Below, piece after piece: positions 33,401 to 48,400 of a DNA stretch of 64,000 nucleotides (its first letter is position 1; each line of letters starts with the position of its first letter). The DNA comes from Holothuria scabra (taxonomy: Eukaryota > Echinodermata > Holothuroidea > Aspidochirotida > Holothuriidae). The DNA is taken from contig CM074193.1 of assembly GCA_037179385.1 (NCBI GenBank), forward strand, positions 1,741,931-1,805,930, read 5' to 3'. The notes below the pieces were generated by a model. It had not been told where the DNA came from and made no database searches. It saw nothing but the letters and a program-made list of their open reading frames with translations. Both the position numbers and the translations under genes were made by a program.

Positions 33401-36400
33401 ACAATTTTTCTTCATATTAAATGCCAGATTCAGAGCAAGTTGTAGAGGAGAGAGGGGGCAAGTCAACAAGTTACAGGTGCACCAAAGGCTTTCATTGTTT
33501 TTGGCATGTACCCATGACTACCCTTCTCTACATTTCATTTCTTAGAAATGTTCTAGTGTAGCATTTTCCTTTAATGCTTTTCTGGATGTGTTATAATGTA
33601 ATAACATAATGTTGTTTTCTCTGTAGCAGTTACAAAGATGCATGGAATAGTGCCTTGGTGTGCATTGCTTGTTGCCACAGTAAAAATGAGGCATACCCAA
33701 AATGTATCTCATAATTCTATGTAATAACTATTTGAAAAGGTCAATGGTTAGTTGTTTCTTTACTTCCAGGATATTCTTTCATGCACAAAAGTTGGTGTAT
33801 TGAAGAGATCAGGTCGTGACAGGGTCATAACAGTGAAGACGGACAAAGACAACTCTGTACTAGGTGTGCATGTATGTAAAACTCTCATATTTGTTGTACT
33901 AACAGGGTTTAAAATTAGTAGTTGTCCACTTGCTTCAGACATGTGGTCTTAGCCTGTGACAGCTAATATTTATCTTGTTGTTGTCAACAGGACAACCACT
34001 TTCATCTGTACTTGTCCACACATTTCATGCCAGTCTGCTCCTTAGACATTTATAACTTTTTTTTATTTGGGGGGGAGGTGGAGTGAAAATTCCCCTTAGT
34101 TGGGTTCTATGAAATTTGCAACCGCCTGAGTTACTATATGATTAAACTACATCTTCTGTGAATTTGGAAGGCCATTATTTTTTCTTAATAGTGGGACAAC
34201 TTAAAAGTAGGAGGGACAGCCGTATACTTTTAACCACATGTCCCTTGGACAACTGATTTTTACCCTAATTGGGAGCCATGACTTATGATGCAGCTGTCTT
34301 TCAATGGTAGTAGATGTGTGGAACAGCACATAATTTTGCACAAAGCTTGGATTAAAATCATTGTAAGATGGAAAATGTTGCACAAGAATGACAAAGACAC
34401 TTCACTCTTCATGTTTTGTAAATGAAAAAATGGGTTTTTAATGAACAAAAGTATATCAAAAAATTAAATGACTTGCAAAAGTTAAGATTCAATTTAACTT
34501 TGTCAACACTTTCATGATTTGTGTATGAATAAAATATGTAGAACATTTGCAATCAGTTTATAATTGTGTTTTTACTTACGGAACTGGCAAGTACTGAGGT
34601 CATGTGCATTCAAATAAACGGTGGCAGTTGCTCTGTTGATATTAGCTGCAATTCATCATAGTATTAAATGTATTTGTGTTAGGTCACTTTGTCATAAAAC
34701 GTTACATTGAGTCTTAAGAATGCAACAGTAGACAACACATTAGATCAAAGGCAGTGTGGTGTGTAGCTGGTATTGGAGATTGTTACATGATCTGTGTCCT
34801 GAGGTAATTTAAGCTTTCATTATGTTTACAATGCATGAAAAGCAATTAACGCATACTTGACTGGCTTACTACATAGCTAGCCGCAGATGCTACGTAACCT
34901 TTTTTGTGTATTTCGGTGTATCTGCTTATGTCAATCAATTAATCTGATGTAAAATCTGACTAGTATATCAACTTTGTGTGAAGTGAGCTTCATTTCCTCC
35001 CTGAGGCGATAAGATGTGATCAGTCAGGAAAGGATGATTTTACAAAAAGTAAGGAGGAAAGTTGCATCATGATATCCAGTTTTCATGCTACTGCAAGAGG
35101 ATGTTATACCCCTGTACATCTAGGAATGTATCATGTGTTCTTAAATGGGTGGTTGTCAAGAAGGTTATAATGTCAATGTATCTGAACAATCATGTGATGA
35201 TGGTCTTATTGATGATGTTTTATTAAGTCAGGCATAACTGGGGTTCATCGGGTTTAGTCTTTCAAATTGCTTATCTGAATCATTGTTGGTTGTTAACATC
35301 TCTAAAATACCTCTTGATTCCTTCAATTGCACTGAATATGAAGGTTTAGAATAGCATGTAGACTATCAAATTTAGACAATTTAAAGTTGATGGACCCCAG
35401 TATTGGCCGACTTCACTAACTAATGGGATGCTTGTATGGAAGAATCCTAGCAACCAAGTAAAAAAGTCATCCTGTATTTCTGTTTGCCATCATTTGATGA
35501 AATTCTTGTTTCTTTTGTCTACCTGTACCATGATAGTTTTACCCAGTCCAAAACTGACGTAGGTTTGGCGTAGTATGGCGGGATGGATCCCATTCTGTAG
35601 CGAAAGTATTAAAAGTGCTATAGGTGGATGCATTTGACCTGCACCCTTGTTTATCACCCACATTAATCATGAGTGTGCATTATCTAAGCTGATAATTCAC
35701 TGTCCATCTTTTTTACAAAATAATTAATGTGGCTCCCATTTTGTCCATTAAAGTCTTATATTCTGTGTTTGTTTGTTTAATTTTACAGGGAAAAGATAAT
35801 TATGTAGAACTGTTTGCTGTTTGCACAGAAGAAGAGAAGAAAAAAATGCTGCAGAAAAAGAGAAAGCGAGCGAGGAAAAAAACTCAGTAAGTCCGAAATT
35901 ATTGGAGAAAAACCGTGGCTTAAATCTTGTGTAAAAAATAATCATAATATTTTGTGAAATTTTTAGTTTTTAACACAGACATCCATTACCCTGGAGTATG
36001 TATTTCTGAAAGGGTTGGATATTTTTCAGGTTGCTCTTTGATTTTTGTCAAATTCAAAAGATGCAAAAAAGCTCACATTTTTTGTAAAACTAAGAGAGTG
36101 TTTTGATTTACATTTGTGTTTATGGGATGTAACCTATACCTTAACTAGGTTTGTGTCTGCACTGGGAGGGAATACACAATCAGTCAGAAGTTGATTTAAA
36201 ATTCAGCCCATCAATTTTAAATTTTTTAATATAGTTTCATGTGATTACAGTCACGACAGATATCAAGTGAAAAACAACAGTTGAAAAAGGTTTTGCATAT
36301 TTTTAGCGCAAAAGATGGGTTGTCTTGTGCCATGTGTATCAAATTTGCCAATGCCAAAAGTGATTTCTGCTCTCAAGAATTTGCATCTGCACACCATGTT

Positions 36401-39400
36401 ATTTTGTTGTCATATAGCAAGATGGTAGGAAATAGTTGAAAATAGTTTTAATGACTTTTTCTTTCCAGAGTTAACAGCCAGGAAGAGAAGGAAATTGTCG
36501 GGATGGAGAATGAAATCAAGTTAACAATGGATGAAGAAATAAAAAATATTGGCTGCATCAAAGCTGGTGGCAAAATAAGGTAAGCAAGGAAACTTCTTGA
36601 TAAGTTTAATTTTTATCTTTTATCTTTTATTTTTATCTTTTTTTTTAATCTTCTCAATCTTTTATTTTAATCTTTTGGCTTAAAATATTTGATAACAAAA
36701 TGGTTATGTTGATATTTGTCATACTTAGTATATTGTGGCAGGGCTTGAAATAAGAGTAAAATGGTTACTAGGTCTACGATATTCCAAAGGGACATTTTTA
36801 GAGGGGCACTACTGCCATCACAAAGGGCATGATAGTCATGGCTGTTGGTGCTATTGGCTATTTTGAGCCAGGTTGTGAGTAATTTTAATCCCTAATAAAT
36901 CATAAAAACACAGTGCTAAGCTTTATCCATTTTGGGTACTTTGAATTTAAATTTTCAAGTTTTATCAATGTTGACTTCAGTCGTTTTTTGCAGTTTTTGA
37001 CAGGTGCATAACAGACCAAGGGCTATTTAAAAAAAAAAAAACATTTATCAAAGTTGATGAGTTTAAGTAGCAGAGACAGCTACAAATGCAAAACACTGCC
37101 ATTAATATGTAAATAACGTCCTTTAAATCATGGACACATTATCAAGGGATTCTTTATAGGAATGATTTTGTATGAAGAACTAAAACAGAAATATAATTTT
37201 AAATGGAATTTCTAAACAGTCTGGAAGAGATGCTATTGTACTCTCTCTATAGTTTGTCTAGCTGCTGTAATATACTGTAAACTTCATATCATGGTTCAAT
37301 AAAAATTACAAAATAAATTTAAATTTGTGTTCAAATATGTTTTCTTTTCCATGGTAGTAGTTCTTTTACCATTCTGTAAGTTTGAAATTAAGTTATTGAA
37401 AATCAGTTCTTTAGAAGGTATTTTTGTTACTTCAAAACTGGTCTTTAAGTACCATCCTGACTTATCATGTCTTATTTCAGATCTTTTGACATTATAGCAA
37501 AGGAAACTGGAGAGAGGGTATTAGTAGTTCTACTCCACAACAATAAACTTGAAGTCTACCAATGGACTGGAAATGAAACAATGGAAGCATCCCAGAGTAA
37601 CAATCAGATAGCATTACCAGCTCACAGGAGTGATGTCAGAGCTCTCTGTTTTAATGCAGACAACACCGCCATCCTCTCTGGGTCTGCAGAGACAGTGAAG
37701 ATGTGGAACAGGTGTGCAGATTATCATCACATTTTTAAATAGTTTTGTACATTATTGTAGCAAGAGAAATTTAAATGCTGATTGAGATACTGCAGATGGC
37801 TAGCACAGAAAGCATTTTAATGCTCAAGGTATTTGGGTTCTGGTACATCACAACCAATTTTTATAGACTACAATGTTATTATGACAGATATTAGTTTACA
37901 CAAATGTTCCTGTTTTGTCAATAGAGCAAAAGGAAGAAAAATATCAGTTCCATTCACAGTCTGATTGTTAATATTATCATGCCAGAATATCTGTCCATAA
38001 GCTTTGGGTTGCTTGCCAATCTAATTCTCCCCCTCCTTACGTCCTAATTACACTTTGTAATCCTTCTCTAATAGATGTGATTATTTTTTAATGTCATTTA
38101 TGGGCTAATCCTCCCAGTTTTCATCATCCTTTCCCATGATGCAGTCCTCTTCTCCTATCTTAAAAGGCTATGTACCTAATTGCAACTTCTTCCTGGTGGC
38201 AGTAGCATCTTTTGTGTACCATGTGATATAGTGAACTGAAAGTGATCTTGAAATGGAGCACCAAATCTATTGTTCTCCAACTTTGGTAGTTTGGGAGTGT
38301 ACTTGCTATGATATACAACAAGCATATCATCCTGTCAAACTGATTTGGAATAATTGGATTTCAAATATTTAAAAATGCATTGAGTAATGTTTGCTCTCAA
38401 AATAATCATTAGTTTTACTCTTGACATGAAAAAATAAATTTGAAATGAGTTTAGTTTGATGGAGTTTGATACAGTAGAGGTAATTGTTTTCAAGAGTAAT
38501 TGTTAGCTTATGAACTTGACAAAAAAGAATTTTGTCAAATGGCTGGTTGAATGACTTTACCTTGACACAGTTATTAGCATTTTTGTGTGGTAAACCATAA
38601 TATGAGCTGCCATCTAAGAGCTACTACAGATCACAATCTTATAAAAAAGATGTCTGGGTAAATTTCATTTCTCCTGTGGAAATTACTTCTTCTGGTATGT
38701 TCCTCGATGTTACCGTGGCTTAAAGATAATTTATTCCTCAAAATTCCTATAATTTTGCACCTGTTGACATCTTTTAACTTAACTGGAGAGTTGCATCTGT
38801 TTTACTTCCATCCATCACTCCTGATATCAATGCGACTTAATTCCCCCCCCCCAACAAATTCAAGCACCAAGTTCATTGCACAAATTAAATGACCTTATAT
38901 GAGCTGCTGCCCAACTGCAACATGTCTCATTCCACCCATAATGTTCAGTAGAACAAGAATGGGTCTATGCAAAAGTATTTACAGAGACATTTTAGATAAA
39001 GCACCTTGTCAAAGGTTAAAAATATAATAATCCAGGTTTCTTACCAGCCATTTTTGAACTATATGTCAATCCCCTGTGCCAATAGGCCACCATGCTCTCT
39101 ATAGGTCTTCTATGTATGTACCCCAGATCCAACCTTTTTGGTTTCGATGATAAGAGAAACCAATGCATTCATGATGGCGTGTGTGTGTATGTATGTGTGT
39201 ATGTGCGTGTGTGCGATGACAATTGGTGCAAACTGTGGACTAAAGATTGAATTCATACCCGTGAACGGTGGACACACCTGAAACCGAGGACGGTCCATGG
39301 TTATGCCAGCATGCTAGCAACACTCCTTTCATAAATTTAGAGGTGCTATAGTGATATCTCATGGATATTTCAATAGTCCACAGTTACCTGCAGAAAATCA

Positions 39401-42400
39401 GATTCAGCTTTGTGATTTGTGTATGGCAAACAAAATTGGAACTGATTGTGTATGCATGGCACCCACAGGCACAAATCAGTTAGTGATTTGTGGATACGTA
39501 AACAAATGACATAACCTACACTATACAGCATTGGTTTATATCTCATTATAGCCATATTAGAAGGGTGTCCTCGGTTTGTAGGTTCCAGTCAATTGGTCCA
39601 CGGTTTGTGGCATTTGCCTGTAATGGTGTGTATGTGTGTGTGTGTGTGACACTTTGCTTGTTAATACGATATCTCAAGATAGGAATGTCCGACAGTTTTC
39701 AAACTTGGTACATTAATGGGCCATATGGAGAGGAAGAACGCTATTGTTTTTGGTGGAGGTCAAAGGTCATGTGGGGTCACCAGGGGTCAAAGTCTAAAAA
39801 CCTCGTTAACACAATATCTCAAGATAGGAATGTCCGACGGTTTTCAAACTTGGTACATAGATGCGCCATATTGAAAGGAAGAACACTATTGTTTTTGGTG
39901 GAGGTCAAAGGTCATCTGGGGTCACCAGGGGTCAAAGTCTAAAAACCTTGTTAACACGATATCTCAAGGTAGGAAACTTGGATAGATTTCATATTTGGTA
40001 TGTGGATGTGTTATAGTCAGGAGATGGTCCCTATTGTTTTTGGCAGAGGTCAAAGGTCATCTTGTCTCCCCGGGGTCAAAGTCTGAAAAACTCATCTCAC
40101 AATATCTCAAGGAAGGAAGCTTAGATATATTTCATATTTGGTATGTGGATGCCTTATGGTCAGGAGATAGTCCCTCTTGTTTTTGGTGGAGGTCAAAGGT
40201 CATCTGGGGTCACCAGGGGTCAAAGTCTAAAAACCTTGTAAACGTGATATCTCAAGGTAGGAAACTTGGATAGATTTCATATTTGGTACGTAGATGCGTT
40301 ATGGTCAGAAGATGGTACCTTTTGTTTTTGTTGGAGGTCAAACGTCATCTGGGGTCACCAGGGGTCAAAGTCTGAAAACCTTGTTAACGTGATATCTCAA
40401 GGTAGGAAACTTTGAATAGAATTCATATTTGGTATGTGGATGCGTTTTAGTCAATAGATGGTTATATGTAATTTTGGCGGAGATAGAGGGTCTCCTGGGG
40501 TCACCAGGGGTCAAAGTCAAAAAATCTTCTTAACATGATATCTCAAGATAGGAAGCTTGGATAGATTTCATATTTGGTATGTAGATGCGTTATGGTCAGG
40601 AGATGGTCTGCAATATTTTTAGGGGAGGTCAAAGGTCACCTGGGGTCACTAGGGGTCAAAGTCCAAAAATTCACTAAAATCAGTTGCCCAGTCGACGAAG
40701 TCGGTTGCGCGCCAGACTGAAGCACCTTCGGGTGGACCAGTTAACTAGCCAACTTTGCTTGCTTGTAGAGTTTTCATTTCTAGTTAAGACCATGATTAGG
40801 GCACATCTCCCCACTTGTAGCTTATCAAAATATTTTATCATGCTGCACCTCTGTAAATTTCATTATTTTTCATTGTTAGTAGCAGTATTTGGAAAAAAAT
40901 TTAACCTGTAAAATACAATCATTAGCACCAGATAATTCCTGCCATTTTTTTGTTTGCCCAATATCATGTAAAATGGAACATTCCATGTTGATATTTATGA
41001 ACAAGCATACGCAGTTCGTTGAACCGCCTGGGTTGTATAGTTGCGATAATGAACTGTACTGTAGAAGTCCACCCTACGATGCATGTAAAAATACGCAACT
41101 ATCTAATTTTTAGCGGTTCTGGACAGCAATAAAATGAACTCGATTAACGTATGTTATGGTTCCTTTCTGATACAAATACCCCCGTATTTTTGGCACTTCT
41201 TGTCCAAACCTTATGTCTTGTTTAAAAATAATCAGCAACTGAAATGCACTTTAGTCGGATCCCCGAAAAATTCACGCATGCAAAGATTCGTGATGCCGTT
41301 TCTTCGTGAATTTAGCACGAGTCTTGGCCGGCTGCACAGGCCAGCTATGTCAGCCTCGGAAGTGCGATCTTCATAATGCCAACTCAATGGGGAAATTTGT
41401 TCAGAGGTCTGGTATTTTCACACACTAAATCCCATACGCGATGGCGCGAGTTGTGATTGTCTGGCTCAGAATCAACGGATTTTATCCAATCACGATGCAG
41501 AGGCAATTCAAATTTTGCAATAGATTGTATGCATATGTTGTCACCGAGCAAAACATGGTCCCTTGTTTAGTGGTAAAAACAGATACGCATGCAAGTCTGC
41601 TGCATGCATGGGACCACATGTATCATTGTTTTCGTTCGTAATGACATCATATGATAACATTCCTTAAGTCCTACTGTAAACAACTTCACGGTAGGAATGC
41701 TGGGAATTCCTTAATTTATGCACGGTAATAGAGCTTGGTTGTGATGTTTGCGGCTGGTGGGCCGTTTAAAGTGCAGTTGTACAGGTCTCTACTACGACAA
41801 ACATGTGAGCGCTGTACATGTATTGAACACTGCATCGCAAGCAAGCTGCATCAAAGCAGCGGTGTTGGAGTGTTTCATGAAGTAACTGGCGATATTACAT
41901 AGGACTAGGCGGGAAAATACAGCAGCTGGTGTAATGTTAAAAAGTGCACATGGTCTGAAGAAAGCTTCCGTAAATGCGGGATGGGCTTTTACTGAGAAAA
42001 GATGATATAAACCCAGCACAAAATAACAATATTTTTGCCACATGCTTTCATCGGCGAACATGACTTATGACGCCATTTTTAGACTTGTACTTTCCTGTAC
42101 AAAAGTGATGGCGCTCTTTGGAAATGTTGACTTTTTGTTGTTGTGTGAACATTACGTCATTTTCGGTTAACCCCCGGTTAATAAAATCGGTTAAATGGAT
42201 AGTGAATTAACCGAAAAAACACAGCCCTAACGCGTTTTAGTCAATAGATGGTCCTATTTAATTTTGGCGGAAATGGAAGGTCTCCTGGGGTCATCAGGGG
42301 TCAAAGTCTAAAAATCTTCTTAACATGATATCTCAAGATATGAAGCTTGGATAGATTTCATATTTGGTATGTAGATGCGTTATGGTCAGGAGGTGGTCTG

Positions 42401-45400
42401 TAATATTTTTAGGGGAGGTGAAAGGTCACCTGGGGTCACCAGGGGTCAAAGTCTAAAAATCTTGTTAATGCAATATCTCAAGGTAGAAAACTTTGAATAG
42501 AATTCATATTTGGTATATGGATGCATTTTAAACAATAGATGGTCCTATTTAATTTTGGGGAAGGTCTCCTGGGGTCACCAGGGGTCAAAGTCTAAAAATC
42601 TTGTTAACATGAAATCTCAAGATGGGAAGCTTGGATAGATTTCATATTTAACATGTAGATATGTTATGGTCAGGAGATGCTCCTGTTTTTTGTGGCAGAG
42701 GTCAAAGGTCATCTCGGGTCAAAGGTCATCTCGTGGTCAAAGTTTGAAATTTTTTAATGCGATATCGCAAGGTAGGAAACTTGAATAGAATTCATATTTG
42801 GTATGTGGATAGGTTATGGTCAGGAAATGGTCCATGTTGTTTTTGGTGGAGGTCAAAGGCAGATATGCCAAGTATCCCTATTTAGGGGGAATAAATGCAA
42901 TTTTCTACCCTTGATTTAGCCCCATTTTGTTTGGCAGAAATGAAAGGTCATCTGGGGTCTGCAGGGGTCAAAGTCTGGGAACCTTTTTAAATACGATCTT
43001 TCGAGATAGTTGTTTGTCCATCTGCCTGTCTGTCTGTTGTTTGCCTGTCTAGCTACGTATGGCTTTTACTGAGGTCAAAAGGTCATCAGGAATGACAATT
43101 ATATTTTGAACATGCTAGTATAACATTTGAATGAGAAGAAAAATGGTGCATGATGGCATTCTTTGAAACGGAACATTTATGTATCATCGAAACCTCAATG
43201 CATTTTTGCATTCTGGTTTTACTTTGTAATAATTTTCTCTGCATTCTTGTTTAAAGTACCAAGTGTAAATAGTACTCATTGTGCAAAATTTCCTTGCTAT
43301 TCTATCCCAATGTGACACCTCACTTTTGGTAGAGAAAGTGTCGTTAGATCAAGGTCAACTCCACTTGAGATTATCAGATCTGTTTCAATAGTAGCCACCC
43401 CTATGCAGCAAAATGCAAACAAGGAGGTTTTCTGTAGAACCTTAAGGCTTGGTCTCATGTACACTAGGACACTTGGTGGTACCTCTTGTTTACAATCAGA
43501 CAAAGCGGCAGGTTAACCCTGTGTTTTCCAGTCTGTGTTCTCACGTACCACATGTTTTGTTGATTGGATGTGTCACCTTAGTAACAAGGTCAAATATTCC
43601 ACATACCAATTACTGTTAAATATAAGAAAATACCTGTCATCAGTGCCGTAAACACCTGTGACCTTGCTTGATTAAAACAAGCACAGTGTTTAAAACTGCA
43701 ATTTGAGGTGGATTAAAATTTAAACACAGACCGCGTGTTAACCCGGGGTCCCACGTTACTCGAGCGCGAGGTAACACAGTGTTACCTCGAGCGCTGGGTA
43801 CGTGAGACCACAGTATTACTTGCTCAACCGAACTCAAAATTCCAACAATGGTCAAATCTGATGTATAAGCCAGAGACTGTTTGTTCAGGACAAGCCAAGT
43901 GTTTGCAACCTGAGCTGTCTTAACTGGCAAGGATGATAGGATCTTTCTGGACACCATCCAGTAAGGTACTGGCAATGAAGCATGGTAAATTGGATCAACA
44001 AACATTGCCACAGCATTGTGCTTAGTGTCAGTGCTTTGTTAATTAACTAACAGTTTAAGATTCTTTGCTTTTCATTTTCATTTTCTAATGTTCAAAACTT
44101 ACAAATTAAATAATTTGCCAGTAATTTTGATTTCAAAAACAATAATTTGAGTCTCTAAAGTTTCAGAGATTCTCAGGAGCTTGCTCAGCTACAATCTTAG
44201 TGGTGGTTTGATCTGAAAATTATATGTCTCAAAATATTTTATAATGGAAAAGTCCTCAACACACAAATAATAAGGAATACTTCACTCTGTATAAGTTATC
44301 TTTGCTTTATGTTAGTCTCATTTTGGAATTGTTCTCATGTCCTTCTCTGGTCAGTTTCATGTCCTTCTCTGGTCAGTTTCCCTCCGAGATCAGAATATTT
44401 CAACTTCATATTTTCTTGTATCTTCAGAAACAGTCAGCAGTGTGTGAGGACTGTTAGTTCAGGTTATGTTCTCAGTTTGGTGTTTGTTCCTGGTGAGAGG
44501 CATTGTATTGCTGGGACAAAGGTAAATAACTTTCTTTTATTTTGTAATATCAGACACAATGATGCAAAAGACTATAATAGACTGTTCATAAGCTACCTCT
44601 TTGCTACTTGGCAATGTTTCCTGATCCAGTTTGTCACCCTTTTTATAGTGCAAGTTCAATTTAGGAAGGTGTAAAAACGATATGCCTATTTGATGTGCAC
44701 TGACTAAACAGGTCCATGGTAGATCTAAGTATTGTTAGGATTTTGAAGGTGGTGAACAAGCAAGGCTCTACAGGAGCCTCTTTGTTTGGTCAGCTATTGA
44801 AAGGGAACTGATAACATATGGAAGGGTCCACTTTGCTGCAACTTCACCTTTTCAACAAAAAGTGAGGTATTGGGTTAGAATTGAATAGAAATTAGCCTTC
44901 AGTAATTTTAAAACCATTGTTTTGATCAGACACCTTCCCTTTTGGGGGAGTTTTATAGAACTGAGAGAGCAATTAGAAAGCATCATCAGTTTGTCAGTTT
45001 GCATCATAAATAATGTGGTCTCACTTTCCCAGTGAAAGACTGTTACAGTTTGAGTCTGCAAGTAATCTGGTATTGGAAATTTTGTATAGTCCAGTATCAA
45101 GTTTATGATTGGTTTACAGTGTAGCATATTGTAAGCAGTCGAGTGAAATTTTCATTTTTTTCCTGTGTTTGGCTCTGATGATATTATAAATGAAAGTTCA
45201 CACAGTTTGTACAAAAAGCAGGTGAGAGAGCATGTATTTAGTTTGACTGCCAATGATTTACTTTTCTATATTTATTTTGCTATTGTTTGACCTTTGGTTC
45301 ATTGAGGATGCAATCTTGCTCCTAGGGCATATTTGTATGTTTGCAAAATTCTATTACTCAGGATGTACTTAAAGTATCAATATATCATACTGTAATATAT

Positions 45401-48400
45401 AGTTGCATGAAACTGGTAGGAAATTATGAAGCAAAAACAAACATTTGGCTCTCAATGTGAGTATTTTACAAGTCACCTGGTTGCTTCAAGTTTTCTTTTC
45501 ATTGAAAATGCATCAATTCATTTGCTTTTATCTGGAGAAGCCAGCATTGAAAATAAAAGTAAATTTAACTAGTATGCTATACAATATGTGTCTCTGAAAC
45601 ATATCAAACATAAATTTGGTTGTGGATTATTCTTTGAAAGGTATTAGATATATCTGACACTGAAAATGAAATAATTACCGGCTAGTAAGTGTTTTTAAAA
45701 TGAACTTGAAAAAGTGCCAACAGCACAATTAGTGCAGAGCTACAGTAATCATCATTGACCTTGTAAAGTCTAATAGCTGAGAGGGTAAATCACAAGACTT
45801 TTATCTCTTCAGACCAGAACCTTTTTTTTTTTTTTTGAAGAGTTGCTTGAGTGATAGTTTTTTGGAGGGTAGGAGAACTGTTCAGATCTACTAAAGATTT
45901 CAGAGGTGTAATTCACCAAAAACAAATCTGAAGTCTGTGCAAATAATTCCTCTGGCTTAATCCATTGTCTTTGCTGATATCTCCAGATAATGAAAATGGG
46001 TGATATAAATATGATATTACTAATGCAAAAATTGATAAGACTTTTGACTTTCCTGTTGTGGACCATTTGTCTTAGGTAAGGAAAAGCTTAAAGTGAGTTT
46101 TGCTTGATGCAAAAGACAAAAAAATTTAAATATGGATTATGAATTGGCTCAGACTATAACTGTTTGAAGAAACATCACAAATAGGGACAATTATTGTCAT
46201 CAATAATTGGTGAATTCAAGAAAGATTTCTGAAGTAGGATGAATGGAGGTTCATGCCTAGCTGTTGGAAGAGTGAAGGGGAGTGTGTAATAAATCCTTGG
46301 TACTTCCCAGAATGCAAGCGGGAATTCATTGGGTGATGAAGAACTAGTCAAAAGTTTATCAGAAGCTCTACTGCTGAAAGATTCATAAACTAATTTTTGT
46401 AGTAACAATTTTAAACTGTTTATCTTTCAGCTAACTTAATATAACTTAGTCTTGCACTTCCTATGGTTATCACCCATGAAAATTTTAACTGGTCAATGGG
46501 AGAAAATGACAACAGTATATCTGTTGTGTAACCAATTGGATAAGAAGTTTAATTTACACTCTACCTGGTAAATTGTTCAACTTTTTAAGGAGGACAGTTC
46601 CTAATGTTGTAGCAAAGGATTGTTTTGAAAACTTGACCTGCTACTTTTAGGAGAAATTCTCTGGAAAAGGTGGTGGTCTTCACCTCATGTGACTTTTTGG
46701 AATTGCTACAAGATCAAGGATAGTACTACCAATGGGGCTTGACGGTAGATTGATGTCAACTGCAATAGATGTTATGTACTGATATTCAAGTGATATCATT
46801 ATAAACAATGAATTATGCACCCACGATGAATTCCCATGATTGTCAAGGAATCACTAAACCTTTTGGCTTCCTGGTTTACACAAATGTTTATTTTTCATTT
46901 GCACTCCACAAAAAATGGGTCGGAATCAAAAAGGTGAACTATTGTAAATACTAACTATGTAAATAGTTTGGATAAATTCAGTATTTGTAACATTTTACAG
47001 TGCCTCAAATTACTTCTTATTTGCTGCTCAATTAAATGACCATCACTAATCCAGTGAAAATGGATGTGAATTTTAGACGAAGAAAAATTTTACACTAGTG
47101 TTCTTTGATGTTTGTAGGAAGGACACCTTCAGTTGTTTGACATGGCTGCTGGAAAAATTTTAGAAGATGTTGAAGCCCACACAGGAGAACTTTGGTCCAT
47201 AGCTGTCAGCCCAGACAAGGTATAGTCTTTATATTCAGGACCAGATCAAGGATTTTAGAAGGGGGTGGGGTGGGGTAGGGGCCAGCAGAAACCACTGTTC
47301 TGGGAGTCCCTGCCCTGATAGTGATATATGGTTCCTATCGAACAAAAAGCAGAGATTATCAAAATGTTTGAAAGGGTTACTAAAGAATGATACATTAGGG
47401 ACCATATTTTCCTATGTGAATTACATATTCATGTGCTTTAAATTCCATGCTTGAATAATTTATGCCCTTTCAATATGGAGCTACTACAGTATCCTTTGCT
47501 TCATGCTTTGTTTAAGTGCAATAGACTATCGTGAGAGGTCACATGACAATTTTTTTTCTCACACAGTTGTGAAATGTAGGAGAAGTTCCTTTTTGATCTA
47601 CCCTTGATTTGTAATTTATTATGTCCTGGAATGTTTTGAAAGGTACAAAAAAGAAATAGAGAAAAGTAGGAGGAAATTTGTGAAATTTAGCTCTTGATTT
47701 GAAATAAAGCAGAACTCCATTGGGATATGATTTTCATGCCAGAGTCAGGAAGACTTGCAAATTTGGAAGGCTAACAGGTTGATCAGTTTGTTTTTGTGTA
47801 ATTTTTGAGACATAAGTACAGAAGCTAATTTTAGGGAGCAGAAACCCTCTAGGGGTAAAAGGTTGGTTTGGCTACTCAGTTCTTTACAAGAGAGACATTT
47901 TGTTCAAAAACTGCTACTTAGTTTTGCATTTCTGGAGCAACTTGGTTAATTTTTGCAGCGAAATGCATTAATTGTTTCCTGACTGTTATTGGAATGTGTT
48001 TTTTTGGGGTGAAATGCCTTAAACATTGTTCTCCTATAAATTTCACTAGTCATTCTAGTGAGGGCAGTAGAGATGTTCACGTCTGTTGGTTTCTTTCAAA
48101 TCACCCATCAAATCAATTTGTCCGGATAAATAATTAATTCAAGAGCACTCAAGTTAATTACTTTGGCACCTCCTAATTATGATTTATGGGTGAATATTTG
48201 CATCATTAGTTACTTTAGTGTGCATTGTTTGATGAGCCAGCTGCTTGAACAATACACACATTACTCTCATTATGGCAATATTTGCACATCCATTATTTAT
48301 ATTGAGTGTTTCAGAAATAGTGCAGTTTAAAGAGTCGTAGATTCAAGCCATGCATCTTTGACCAAAGTCTGACTCTCTTGTATAAATGTGACATGCAAAA

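Larger units (their letters stand above)
39140..43218 (+). mobile_element. Helentron/HINE-like element, family A, copy A2
   Basis: Same termini as A1: GGTTTCGATGATAAGAGAAACC at the 5' end and a TG tract from 39178. At the 3' end are TATCATCGAAACC (43182-43194), hairpin AATGCA-TTTT-TGCATT (43197-43212) and CTGG (43213-43216). The left flank is a T run and the right flank TTTT, so insertion is T|T or within a T run, with boundaries ambiguous. The body has 145-bp units at 39640-40675 and 42230-43010. The TG tract is split by an inverted-repeat element, and the body by a ~1.55-kb unrelated block. The last ~130 bases closely match A1. Confidence 0.77.

Noticed and set aside
43640..44011. 123-codon frame on the - strand in WDR3 intron 10
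   Set aside because: No homology signal and no splice or promoter context; length is within chance for this window.
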